Below, in pieces: positions 31,906 through 40,521 of a stretch of DNA of 64,000 bases. The DNA comes from Bradyrhizobium yuanmingense (GTDB lineage: Bacteria > Pseudomonadota > Alphaproteobacteria > Rhizobiales > Xanthobacteraceae), in assembly GCF_029167105.1 (NCBI RefSeq), contig NZ_JARFML010000037.1:1-64000 (forward strand), read 5' to 3'. Position 1 is the stretch's first letter, and each line of letters opens with the position of its first letter. Both the position numbers and the translations under genes were made by a program. The notes under the pieces are model-generated. The model was not told the DNA's origin and ran no database searches. It saw only the letters and a list, made by a program, of their open reading frames with translations.

Positions 31906-32760
31906 CTACAGCCGCTTGATCGCGACGACCTCGCTGCCAGCCGCCTTGATCCGCGCGATCGCCGGCTCGATCGGCTCGATCACCGTTGCCATATGATGCG
32001 CATTGGCGTGAACCATGGTGGCGGCATCGCGCACGATGGCGACATGACCCTTCCAGAAGATCAGATCGCCGCGCTGCAAGCTGCTCCATTCATGCGGCTC
32101 CAGCGCGCGGCCGAGACCGGCGAGCTGCATATCGCTGTCGCGCGGGCAGCCGATGCCGGCTGATATCAGCGAGACCTGGACGAGGCCGGAGCAATCGATG
32201 CCAAAGCTGCTCTTGCCGCCCCAGAGATAGGGCGTGCCGACGAAGCGATCGGCCACCGCGACGAAATCCGGTTCGCGGCGATTGAGCGGGATGAGATGCG
32301 TTCTCGGCAGATATCTGCCGTCGTGCGTCACGGCGAAGCTGCCTTCCTCGCGCGCCACGGCGAGCTTCGATCCCATCACGAGCGTGTCGGCAGGCGGCAG
32401 CTTGATCGAGGGGCCGGGGAACGCAAACGTCCGCAGTGCGCCGACCAAGTGCGTTGCGGCAGCCGACGGCTTTGCGAGCGCCGCATCCGGGAGCCAGCCG
32501 ACATAGCCATCGCTACTGAGCTGGCCCCAGGCCCAACCCTCGCCGTTGCGGTCGTAGATGGTGACGCGTTCGCCGCGCAGCGCTTCGGTCATCAACGTCG
32601 CGTTCGAGGACGGCTGCTCGCGCACGGAGGCGATCGGCTCGACCACCTCGAATTCCTCGCCGGTGACGAAACGCTCCGCCTCGACCTTGCCTTCGAGATA
32701 TTTGGCGGCGAGGTCGCCCCGCGCCGGCGTCAGCCTCGGGTCGTATCCTGGATCAGGCAT
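31906..32760 (-). CDS. NlpC/P60 (C40) peptidase with SH3-like domains
   Basis: The 284-residue protein has bacterial SH3-like segments first (PIASVREQPSSNATLMTEAL, GEGWAWGQLSSDGYVGWLPD) and a C40 cysteine-peptidase domain after residue 165. The catalytic cysteine is in SFGIDCSGLVQVSLISAGIG, the histidine in LIFWKGHVAIVRDAATMVHA, and NAHHMATVIEP gives the third site. Such proteins cleave peptides from the cell wall, often D-gamma-glutamyl-diaminopimelate links. No export signal is visible, suggesting cytoplasmic recycling of wall peptides like the YkfC group, or an undetected route. It overlaps the upstream aminopeptidase by eight bases, so a wall-peptide recycling pair is a reasonable inference, next to a peptide importer. 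Confidence 0.88.
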   Translation of the reverse strand: MPDPGYDPRLTPARGDLAAKYLEGKVEAERFVTGEEFEVVEPIASVREQPSSNATLMTEALRGERVTIYDRNGEGWAWGQLSSDGYVGWLPDAALAKPSAAATHLVGALRTFAFPGPSIKLPPADTLVMGSKLAVAREEGSFAVTHDGRYLPRTHLIPLNRREPDFVAVADRFVGTPYLWGGKSSFGIDCSGLVQVSLISAGIGCPRDSDMQLAGLGRALEPHEWSSLQRGDLIFWKGHVAIVRDAATMVHANAHHMATVIEPIEPAIARIKAAGSEVVAIKRL

Positions 32761-34123
32761 AGCGCTCGCTCAGCAGTGCGTAGATGGCGCGTGCGGCCTG
32801 GCATTCGCCGCCCTCGGGCCGCGCCGGCTTCGCCGACGGCGTCCAGCCATAGATGTCGACATGGAGCCAGCTCTTGGCGTGCTCGACGAAGCGTTGCAGG
32901 AACAGCGCGCAGGTGATCGAGCCGGCGAAACCGCCCGACGGTGCATTGGTAATGGTGGCGGTCTTGGAGTCCAGCCAGGCATCGTAAGGCGGCCACAGCG
33001 GCATACGCCACAATGGATCGTTCTCCTTCATCGCGCAGCGCGCGACGTCAGCAGCCAGCGTCTCATCATGGGTGTAGAACGGCGGCAGATCCGGCCCCAG
33101 CGCGACGCGGGCGGCGCCGGTCAGCGTGCCCAGGTCGATCAGCAGATCGGGCTCCTCCTCGTCGGCCAGAGCCAGCGCGTCGGCGAGCACGAGGCGGCCT
33201 TCGGCGTCGGTGTTGCCGATCTCGACGGTGATCCCTTTGCGCGAGGTGAAGATATCGAGCGGGCGGAAGGCATTGCCGGCGACGGCGTTCTCCACCGCCG
33301 GAATCAGCACGCGCAGCCGCACCTTCAGCTTCGCATCCATCACCATGCGCGCCAGCGCCAGCACGTTGGCGGCGCCGCCCATGTCCTTCTTCATGATCAG
33401 CATGCCGCTCGACGGCTTCAGATCGAGGCCGCCGGTGTCGAAACAGACGCCCTTGCCGACCAGCGTCACCTTGGGATGATCAGGATCGCCCCAGACAATG
33501 TCAATCAGCCGTGGCGCGCGGCTGGAGGCCATGCCGACGGCGTGGATCAGCGGAAAGTTCTTCGCCAGCTCTTCGCCGACGGTGCAGGAAAAGCTCGCGC
33601 CGAACTCGGCGGCGAGCGCTTGCGCGGCTGCGGCGAGCTCATCCGGGCCCATGTCGTTGGACGGCGTGTTGATGAGGTCGCGCGCGAGCATTGCCGCATC
33701 GGCAATCCGCTCGATCTCGGCCGCGTCGACACTGTCAGGCGGCACCAGCCGGATCTCGGGGCGATCTGCCTTGCGGTAGCGGGCAAAGCGGTAGCACCCC
33801 AGTGCGAAGGCGAGCGCGGCGAGCCGCGCATCGTGCGGTGCATTGGCAAAGCGATAGGTGCCGGGCGGCAAGAGGCCGGGCAGGGCGCCGGGCCGAAACA
33901 GGTCGCGCGATCTTGCATCCTCTTCCTCGAGCCCGAACAGCACCTGCGCAATGGTACCGTCGCTCGCGGGCAGCGCCAGATAGCCGCCCGGCTTGGCGGC
34001 GAAGGCGCTGGCACGCGCGAACTGGCGTTGCGCCGGCGGCAGCGTTTCGGCGACCTGATCCCAGCTCGATTTGGTGACGAAGGTGATCGGGGTGGCGGTG
34101 GATGACGTCTCGAAGAAAGGCAT
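32753..34123 (-). CDS. Leucyl aminopeptidase family (M17) peptidase
   Basis: The 456-residue enzyme is a two-metal M17 aminopeptidase. Metal-binding segments are VTLVGKGVCFDTGGLDLKPS, MKKDMGGAANVLALARMVMD and the signature NTDAEGRLVLADALALADEE. LIDLGTLTGAARVALGPDLP is the conserved follow-on. The short N-terminal domain resembles the PepB-like branch more than E. coli PepA. It should release N-terminal residues from small peptides in the cytosol. The gene overlaps the C40 peptidase downstream by eight bases; together with the preceding Yej importer the context suggests peptide uptake and breakdown. The ATG is followed by PFFETSSTATPITFVTKSSW. Confidence 0.9.
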   Translation of the reverse strand: MPFFETSSTATPITFVTKSSWDQVAETLPPAQRQFARASAFAAKPGGYLALPASDGTIAQVLFGLEEEDARSRDLFRPGALPGLLPPGTYRFANAPHDARLAALAFALGCYRFARYRKADRPEIRLVPPDSVDAAEIERIADAAMLARDLINTPSNDMGPDELAAAAQALAAEFGASFSCTVGEELAKNFPLIHAVGMASSRAPRLIDIVWGDPDHPKVTLVGKGVCFDTGGLDLKPSSGMLIMKKDMGGAANVLALARMVMDAKLKVRLRVLIPAVENAVAGNAFRPLDIFTSRKGITVEIGNTDAEGRLVLADALALADEEEPDLLIDLGTLTGAARVALGPDLPPFYTHDETLAADVARCAMKENDPLWRMPLWPPYDAWLDSKTATITNAPSGGFAGSITCALFLQRFVEHAKSWLHVDIYGWTPSAKPARPEGGECQAARAIYALLSERYA

Positions 34124-34574
34124 TGGCGGGTCCGGATCGTCAGTTCAGGCGAGTCATGCGAACGGAACGAGACTTCGCAGAGTTTGGCCGCCGCTGCAAT
34201 CGGCTTTGCCGTCACCGTTCAGCGAGCCGCTACGCGCCGCAAGGTGGGCATGCGGTTCGATGCGCTCGGCGAGATCCGCGAGCGGTTTGCCATCGAATAT
34301 CGACCGGGCGCGACGAAACCGTCCGCGGACAAATCTCGTATCTCACGCCGAGAGCTGCCGTTCGCAACGCCACGGCCGCAGGGCTTTACTAGCGCATCGG
34401 TTGTGGCATTATCGACGAACATTTTAGATTGTGTCGCTCGCTCTGCATGAACCCGAACGCAGACATGCGGCGGCATGGTGCCTGCCCAGGTTGGGTCGAT
34501 ACGGCTGAATCTGTTCGTCGAAGCATTTTTCTCATTGTTTGGGCGGCGCAGCATATGCAGATGAGCGGCGCAAA
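34124..34574. other. 450-base gap without a recognisable gene
   Basis: Several short frames are open on both strands but none has a ribosome site together with a recognisable domain. The divergent promoters of the M17 peptidase and the phosphoesterase must lie here. No strong sigma-70 hexamer pair was found. Confidence 0.4.
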
Positions 34575-36080
34575 ATGGATAGATCGTTCGTTGTTGCGCA
34601 GATTTCCGACCTGCATCTGGACGGGTCGGGCCGGCTGCTTCCGGCCGTCGAGACGCTCAGGGCCGCGATTTGCGACAAGATGGCGGCCGCTGCGAATGTT
34701 CCCGATCGCATCCTGCTGATCACGGGCGATCTGGTGGACGACCCGACGCCGCGCGCGCTCGACGAGGCGCTCGCCGTCATCGCATCCTTCCGGCAGACAG
34801 GGCTGTTCACCGACATCCAGGCGGTGGCAGGCAATCACGACGTCAAGCGGCTGAGCCAGCGTGCGGGCCGTCACGACGCCTACGACTACCTGCACCTGCC
34901 GCGGATCGCGAAGAATGTCTATTACCGTCAGGCAGGCCTCGACCTGGTGCTGCTCGATTCCAATCGCGCCAGCCTGAAGGCGCTCGCGAGCGGCAAGATC
35001 GACGAGAGCGCTTACAAGGCGATGGTCGCTGATGCCGCCCGGCTGAGCGCCGAGCTCGCGGGCAGCATCGGTTCGGCCGGACGTGCCGACTATGCTGAGC
35101 CGGCGGACAACCTGGTGCGCGTGCTGGCTCTGCATCATCATCCGCTGCCGCACGCGACCGGCGAAGGAAAGCGTTTTCTCGGAATGCCGGACGAGCCGCT
35201 GATGTATCTCGCCGCACCCGCGACGTTCCTCGAGGCCGCCACCTCGCTCAACGTCGATCTGGTTCTGCACGGTCATCGCCATGTCGAAGGGCTGACCCGC
35301 TATTCCATCCCCGATCCGCGTGCGACGTCGAGCGAGAGTGGTGAGGCGTTCTGGCGCACGATCTACGTGCTCTCCTGTCCGTCCTCGACCGGGCAAGCCG
35401 GCGACGATGCCGGTTTCAACCTCGTCCATTTCGGCCCCGCGTCTCATGCCGGCCGCAACGAGCACCGCTTCGCGATCACCCGCTATACGAGGCTCCGCAA
35501 CGATGCGGCCTTCAGGCCGCTCGATTCCAACCTGCCGGGCGGCGTCATCAGACTGCCGGCGGGGCGGGATTTTTCCCGCGATCCGGCCGTCCAGTCGGCG
35601 ATCGAGGCGGCCTCGTCCCGCACACTGAAACGCGACCAGGTCGCGGCGATCGTCCGCCGGCTGTTCATGCGTGGCAGCTTTTACGATGAGGCGGAGCCGA
35701 ACTGGGCGATAGCGCTCTACACCTACATGGTCTCGGCCCGTGCCTGGGCGGAGCTCGAGCGTAAGGCCGCGAGATGCCGGCCGGGATTCGACAGCGACGC
35801 GCTCGCCGCGGTGAAAACGTTGCTCGGCCGATTGATCGAGCAATCCGCTGACGTGCTCGGCATCGATCGCGCTCAGCTCGATGAGCTCTGCGGGAGAGGC
35901 CTGATCAATTGTAACGACTTCCTGCGTCAGGTGCCGCGGCTGCCTTCTGAAGGTGTCGACGTTCAGCGGCGGGGGCGGCAGAGGCTGCAATTGCTGCGGG
36001 AGCTGGATCAGCAGGTGCAGGCGCTCGGCCTCGATCTCGGCCTCGGCGGCAAAGCGCCGCCGCAACCATCGCCGGCGTGA
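34575..36080 (+). CDS. Calcineurin-like metallophosphoesterase
   Basis: The 501-residue product has the two-metal phosphoesterase pattern: AQISDLHLDGSGR near the start, LLITGDLVDDPTPRALDEAL, AVAGNHDVKRLSQ, LALHHHPLPHATGEGKRFLG and VLHGHRHVEGLTRYSIPDP. These supply the D-x-H, G-D, G-N-H-D and G-H-x-H residues. After about residue 270 follows a long helical C-terminal part without a recognised domain, making it larger than usual cyclic-nucleotide phosphodiesterases. The substrate is unknown. I chose the ATG at 34575 (MDRSFVVAQISDLH); the frame opens 12 codons earlier at a GTG. A CtrA-like box lies just after its stop and belongs to the next gene. Confidence 0.82.
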   Translation: MDRSFVVAQISDLHLDGSGRLLPAVETLRAAICDKMAAAANVPDRILLITGDLVDDPTPRALDEALAVIASFRQTGLFTDIQAVAGNHDVKRLSQRAGRHDAYDYLHLPRIAKNVYYRQAGLDLVLLDSNRASLKALASGKIDESAYKAMVADAARLSAELAGSIGSAGRADYAEPADNLVRVLALHHHPLPHATGEGKRFLGMPDEPLMYLAAPATFLEAATSLNVDLVLHGHRHVEGLTRYSIPDPRATSSESGEAFWRTIYVLSCPSSTGQAGDDAGFNLVHFGPASHAGRNEHRFAITRYTRLRNDAAFRPLDSNLPGGVIRLPAGRDFSRDPAVQSAIEAASSRTLKRDQVAAIVRRLFMRGSFYDEAEPNWAIALYTYMVSARAWAELERKAARCRPGFDSDALAAVKTLLGRLIEQSADVLGIDRAQLDELCGRGLINCNDFLRQVPRLPSEGVDVQRRGRQRLQLLRELDQQVQALGLDLGLGGKAPPQPSPA

Positions 36081-36101
36081 GAGAAGCGCGTCTGAGCGCT
36101 G

Positions 36102-36116
36102 TTAACCGGCCGTTAG
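36102..36116 (+). promoter_or_regulatory. CtrA-like box TTAA-N7-TTAG before tadD
   Basis: TTAA (36102-36105) and TTAG (36113-36116) have the seven-base spacing of CtrA boxes, with one mismatch. A further GGTTAAC at 36117-36123 makes a GTTAACC/GGTTAAC dyad. It lies 60 bases before the tadD start. Confidence 0.5.
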
Positions 36117-36176
36117 GGTTAACATTCTACTACTGACGCGTTCGGCTCGATCGAGCAGCTCGAGAGTCAAAGCGTC

Positions 36177-37004
36177 ATGCGTCAACGGATCAGGCTTACC
36201 CGGCTACTTGCTTCGACGTCGCTGGTCGCGACGGTGGCGATGAGCCTCGGCGGCTGCACGGCGATGTCGAAACTCTCGGAGGTGACGGGCTCGGTCGGCC
36301 CCCGGGCGGACGCGGCCTCCGCCGATCGCGCGCCCGCCGATCCGGCGCGTGCGGTCGAAGCCTATGGCGAGCGCTACCGCGCCAATCCCAAAGATGCCGA
36401 CGCCGCGCTCGCCTATGGACAGGCCTTGCGCGCCAACGGCCAGCGCGCCCAGGCCGCCGCCGTGCTCGAGCAGGCGACCATCGCCAACCCCGGCAACAAG
36501 GCGCTGCTTGCCCAGTACGGCCGCGCACTCGCCGACAACGGCAATTTCCAGCAGGCCTTCGACGTGCTGTCCAAGGCGCATTCGCCCGACAATCCGGACT
36601 GGCGCCTGCTCTCGGTGCAGGGCACCGCGCTCGACCAGATGGGCCGTCATGTGGAGGCGCGATCCTATTACGCGAGCGCGCTCAAGATCGCACCAGGTGA
36701 TCCCGGCGTGCTCTCCAACCTCGGGCTGTCCTACATGCTGTCGAAAGAGCTGCCGAAGGCGGAAGAGGCGCTGCGGCAGGCGCATGCCTCGCCGCGTGCC
36801 AGCGCCCGGGTCCGGCAGAATCTCGGCCTGGTCGTCGGCCTGCAGGGCCGCTTCGCGGAGGCGGAGACCATCGTCAAGGCGGACCTGCCGCCGGACCAGG
36901 CTGCGGCCAATGTCGCCTATCTCAAGGAGATGCTGAGCCGTAGCGAGGCCCCGCGCGGCGCGCCGAAGCGGACACCGGTCGCTTCGCTGAGCCAGCCCGG
37001 CTGA
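36177..37004 (+). CDS. tadD: TadD-like TPR lipoprotein of the Tad pilus system
   Basis: The 275-residue protein has a lipoprotein signal with lipobox MSLGGC (cysteine at residue 27). It then has several tetratricopeptide repeats, for example AYGERYRANPKDADAALAYG, ALLAQYGRALADNGNFQQAF, RHVEARSYYASALKIAPGDP and LSNLGLSYMLSKELPKAEEA. Such TadD proteins are thought to act as pilotins or assembly factors in the outer membrane or periplasm. It is convergent with tadC, 49 bases apart. A CtrA-like box lies 60 bases upstream. It is transcribed away from the rest of the Tad operon. Confidence 0.87.
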   Translation: MRQRIRLTRLLASTSLVATVAMSLGGCTAMSKLSEVTGSVGPRADAASADRAPADPARAVEAYGERYRANPKDADAALAYGQALRANGQRAQAAAVLEQATIANPGNKALLAQYGRALADNGNFQQAFDVLSKAHSPDNPDWRLLSVQGTALDQMGRHVEARSYYASALKIAPGDPGVLSNLGLSYMLSKELPKAEEALRQAHASPRASARVRQNLGLVVGLQGRFAEAETIVKADLPPDQAAANVAYLKEMLSRSEAPRGAPKRTPVASLSQPG

Positions 37005-37052
37005 TCATCTGACTTCCTGGCTTTGGTGGCGGACCGTATGGTCCAGCCCGGC

Positions 37053-38027
37053 TCATTGCATCTCGGTGACCTTGATGGCGGTGGGTCCGAGAATGACCAC
37101 GAACAGCACAGGCAGGAAAAACAGGATCATCGGCACCGTGAGCTTCGGCGGCAGCGCGGCCGCCTTCTTCTCGGCCTCGTTCATGCGCATGTCGCGATTC
37201 TCCTGCGCCATGACGCGCAAGGAATGGCCGAGCGGGGTGCCGTAACGTTCCGCCTGTTGCAGCGCCAGACATACCGACTTGACGCCCTCGAGCCCGGTGC
37301 GCCGTGCCAGGTTCTCATAGGCGACCTTGCGATCCTGCAGGTAGGACAGCTCGGCCGTGGTCAGGGTGAACTCCTCCGACAGCGCGATCGACTGGCCCAC
37401 GATTTCGGTCGCAACTTTCCGGAATGCCATCTCGACCGACATGCCGGATTCGATGCAGATCAGGAGCAAATCGAGCGCGTCGGGAAACGCACGCTTGATC
37501 GAGAGCTGGCGCTTGGAGATCGCATTCCTGAGGAACAGCATCGGCGCCTGGAGGCCGAGATAGGCGGCGCCGATACAGATGCCGATCTTGATCGGCATCG
37601 CCTGTTGCATGTTTCCGATCACGAACACGTAGAGGGCCGAGCCGATCAAGAACACGATCGGGGCGACCATGCGGGCAAACAGGAAGGTGATGTAAGGCGC
37701 CTGGCCGCGGTAACCTGCCATGATGAGCTTGTCCCGCGCAGCCTCCTGCGCGAGCCATTTGGTCAGGTTGAAGTCCTCGACCACCTTGGAGACGAGTTGC
37801 TTCGGCGTCTGGCGCAGCGAAACCTTCTCGCTCTTGTTGAGACGCTCACGCTCGCGCTGCCGGATGCGTTCACGCTCGCTCGCCACCGCCTTCATGCGCT
37901 TGGAGAGGCCCTCGCCGGCGAACAACGGCATCACTAGCGTATAGACGGTGGCGCTCGCGGCGATGGCCGCGAGCAGCATGGTCATGAAACGGACGTCGTG
38001 CAGTTTCGAGACGAGGAATTCGACCAT
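37053..38027 (-). CDS. tadC: Tad pilus assembly membrane protein TadC (type II secretion F family)
   Basis: The 324-residue protein has hydrophobic helices at the N-terminus (MLLAAIAASATVYTLVMPLF), two in the centre (MVAPIVFLIGSALYVFVIGN) and one at the end (MILFFLPVLFVVILGPTAI). The T2SSF domain shows AFPDALDLLLICIESGMSVE, LTTAELSYLQDRKVAYENLA and AERYGTPLGHSLRVMAQENR. With TadB it forms the inner-membrane platform that couples the CpaF ATPase to pilin assembly. It is the last gene of the minus-strand Tad operon, nine bases after tadB. Confidence 0.92.
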   Translation of the reverse strand: MVEFLVSKLHDVRFMTMLLAAIAASATVYTLVMPLFAGEGLSKRMKAVASERERIRQRERERLNKSEKVSLRQTPKQLVSKVVEDFNLTKWLAQEAARDKLIMAGYRGQAPYITFLFARMVAPIVFLIGSALYVFVIGNMQQAMPIKIGICIGAAYLGLQAPMLFLRNAISKRQLSIKRAFPDALDLLLICIESGMSVEMAFRKVATEIVGQSIALSEEFTLTTAELSYLQDRKVAYENLARRTGLEGVKSVCLALQQAERYGTPLGHSLRVMAQENRDMRMNEAEKKAAALPPKLTVPMILFFLPVLFVVILGPTAIKVTEMQ

Positions 38028-38036
38028 GCGACACCG

Positions 38037-39014
38037 TCAGAAATCGAAGTTGATCATCTTCTTCATCACCAGGATGCCGATCGACATCCAGACGACGCAG
38101 CCGACCAGCATCAGCTGGCCGGTGGGATGAGTCCAAAGCACCGAGATGTATTGCGGCGTCGTGAGATAGACCAGGAACATCACGATCGGCGGCAGCGAGC
38201 CGATGATGCCGGCCGAGGCCTTGGCTTCCATCGACATCGCCTGGATCTTTTCCTTCATCTTCTTGCGGTCGCGCAGCACCTTGGACAGGTTACCGAGCGC
38301 TTCGGAGAGGTTGCCGCCCGACTTCTGCTGGATCGACACCACGATGCCGAAGAAATTGGCTTCCGGCAGCGGCATGCGCTCGTAGAGTCGGGCGCAGGCC
38401 TCGCCCAGCGGCATGCCGATCGCCTGCGTCTCGATGATGGCCAGAAACTCGCTCCGCAGCGGCTCGGGCGCATCGGCGGCCACGACCTTGATCGATTCGA
38501 ACAAGGGCAGGCCTGCCTTGATGCCGCGCACGATCACGTCGACCGCATCGGGCAGTGCAGCCAGGAACTTGGTTTCGCGGCGCTTCTTCAAAAAGCCGAG
38601 TGCCCAGCGCGGCAGGCCGAAGCCGCCGGCAAAGGCAAGACCGGCGGCGCCGATCAGGCCGCCGCCCGCGAACATGGCGGCTACGAAAAATACCCCCGCC
38701 ACGACGGCGGACACGATCCAGAATTTCTGCGGCGTCCAGTCGAGCCCGGCCTGCGACAGGCGGACGCTGAGCGGGGCGCTCTTCTCCTGGGCACGCCGCG
38801 CCTCGAGATCCTTGAGCGTGGACTCGACCTGCTCGCGGCGCGAGCGCTGGGTTTTCTCGGCCTGCCGGGCCGTGGGCGCTTCGGCCCGTGCGACCGAGGC
38901 GCGACGGCTTTCCGCCTTTCGCTCCCCGGACAGCAGCGGATAGAGGAATACCCAGGCGATGCCACCGACCGCTGCGGTGGCGAGGAAGGCGAGGGCGAGG
39001 ACCTGCATGTTCAT
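38037..39014 (-). CDS. tadB: Tad pilus assembly membrane protein TadB (type II secretion F family)
   Basis: The 325-residue product begins MNMQVLALAFLATAAVGGIA, a first membrane helix. A positively charged loop rich in Arg and Glu follows, then FWIVSAVVAGVFFVAAMFAG. The T2SSF core has ALPDAVDVIVRGIKAGLPLF, GMPLGEACARLYERMPLPEA, VSIQQKSGGNLSEALGNLSK and the C-terminal VGCVVWMSIGILVMKKMINF. I chose the ATG at 39014; the upstream open part is arginine-rich and overlaps cpaF. It is the paired platform protein to TadC, 16 bases after cpaF. Confidence 0.91.
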   Translation of the reverse strand: MNMQVLALAFLATAAVGGIAWVFLYPLLSGERKAESRRASVARAEAPTARQAEKTQRSRREQVESTLKDLEARRAQEKSAPLSVRLSQAGLDWTPQKFWIVSAVVAGVFFVAAMFAGGGLIGAAGLAFAGGFGLPRWALGFLKKRRETKFLAALPDAVDVIVRGIKAGLPLFESIKVVAADAPEPLRSEFLAIIETQAIGMPLGEACARLYERMPLPEANFFGIVVSIQQKSGGNLSEALGNLSKVLRDRKKMKEKIQAMSMEAKASAGIIGSLPPIVMFLVYLTTPQYISVLWTHPTGQLMLVGCVVWMSIGILVMKKMINFDF

Positions 39015-39030
39015 GATGCTGCCGATCTGC

Positions 39031-40500
39031 TCACGTCGTCGGCGCGACTTCCGCCGCGTCGAGCGCCGCGGCGAGGCGCTTCTCCTCGCCATAATAACGG
39101 GCGCGTTCCCAGAATTTCGGACGGCCGATCCCGGTTGAGCGGTGCCGGCCGATGATCTTGCCGTTGGCGTCCTCGCCGACCATGTCGTAGAGGAAGATGT
39201 CCTGGGTGATGATGGTGTCGCCTTCCATGCCCATCACCTCGGTGATGTGGGTGATGCGGCGGGAGCCGTCGCGCAGGCGCGCGGCCTGGATGATGACATC
39301 GATCGAGGCGCAGATCATCTCGCGAATTGTTCGCGACGGAAGGGAAAAGCCGCCCATCGTGATCATGGATTCGCAGCGCGACAGCGCCTCGCGCGGGTTG
39401 TTGGCGTGCAGCGTGCCCATCGAGCCGTCATGGCCGGTGTTCATGGCCTGCAGCAGGTCGAAGGCTTCGGGTCCGCGGACCTCGCCGACGATGATGCGTT
39501 CGGGACGCATACGCAGGCAGTTGCGCACCAATTCGCGCATCGTGACCTGACCCTCGCCCTCGATGTTGGGCGGACGGGTTTCCAGCCGCACCACGTGGGG
39601 CTGCTGCAGTTGGAGCTCGGCGGCGTCCTCGCAGGTGATGACGCGCTCATCGTGCTCGATGTAGTTGGTGAGGCAGTTGAGCAGGGTCGTCTTGCCCGAG
39701 CCGGTACCGCCGGAAATCAGCACGTTGCAGCGGACGCGGCCGATGATCTGAAGGATCTCGGCGCCTTCCGGCGTGATCGCGCCGAACTTGACGAGCTGAT
39801 CCAGCGTCAGCTTGTCTTTCTTGAATTTGCGGATGGTGAGCGCAGGGCCGTCGATCGACAGCGGCGGCACGATGGCGTTGACGCGGGAGCCGTCGGCGAG
39901 GCGCGCGTCGCAGATCGGCGAGGATTCGTCGACGCGCCGGCCGACCTGGCTGACGATGCGCTGGCAGATGTTGAGAAGCTGCTGGTTGTCGCGGAAGCGG
40001 ATGCCGGTACGCTGGATCTTGCCGCCGACCTCGATGTAGACGGTGTTGGCGCCATTGACCATGATGTCGGCGATGTCGTCGCGCGACAATAGCGGCTCGA
40101 GCGGCCCGTAGCCGAGGACGTCGTTGCAGATGTCGTCGAGCAGCTCCTCCTGCTCGGCGATCGACATCACGATGTTCTTGATCGCGATGATCTCGTTGAC
40201 GATGTCGCGGATTTCCTCGCGCGCGGACTCCGAATCGAGCTTGGCGAGCTGGGCGAGGTCGATGGCCTCGATCAGCGCGCCGAAGATGGTCGCCTTGACC
40301 TCGTAATAATTGTCCGAACGCCGGCTCTCCATGGCCGGAGGCGGCGGAGCCTTGGCGGGCGCAAGCGGCGGCGAGGCGACGGCCGGCGGAGGCGGAGCGC
40401 GCGACACCGTCGGCGCCTGAGCCGGGGCAGGCTCGAGCGACACGGCGCCGGGCTTGGGCGCCCGAAGGTCGGTGTCTGTTCCGCTACGCTTACCGAACAC
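39031..40500 (-). CDS. cpaF: Tad pilus assembly ATPase CpaF/TadA
   Basis: The 489-residue secretion ATPase (VirB11/GspE superfamily) powers pilin assembly. After a proline- and alanine-rich N-terminus come the arginine finger region ADIMVNGANTVYIEVGGKIQ and DGSRVNAIVPPLSIDGPALT. Walker A is VLISGGTGSGKTTLLNCLTN, the Asp box VITCEDAAELQLQQPHVVRL, and Walker B and His box follow in MRPERIIVGEVRGPEAFDLL and MNTGHDGSMGTLHANNPREA. The GTG start at 40498-40500 has GGAG eight bases before it. It is flanked by cpaE (21-base gap) and tadB. Confidence 0.95.
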   Translation of the reverse strand: MFGKRSGTDTDLRAPKPGAVSLEPAPAQAPTVSRAPPPPAVASPPLAPAKAPPPPAMESRRSDNYYEVKATIFGALIEAIDLAQLAKLDSESAREEIRDIVNEIIAIKNIVMSIAEQEELLDDICNDVLGYGPLEPLLSRDDIADIMVNGANTVYIEVGGKIQRTGIRFRDNQQLLNICQRIVSQVGRRVDESSPICDARLADGSRVNAIVPPLSIDGPALTIRKFKKDKLTLDQLVKFGAITPEGAEILQIIGRVRCNVLISGGTGSGKTTLLNCLTNYIEHDERVITCEDAAELQLQQPHVVRLETRPPNIEGEGQVTMRELVRNCLRMRPERIIVGEVRGPEAFDLLQAMNTGHDGSMGTLHANNPREALSRCESMITMGGFSLPSRTIREMICASIDVIIQAARLRDGSRRITHITEVMGMEGDTIITQDIFLYDMVGEDANGKIIGRHRSTGIGRPKFWERARYYGEEKRLAAALDAAEVAPTT

Positions 40501-40521
40501 TTAACAACTCCATGCGGCGGC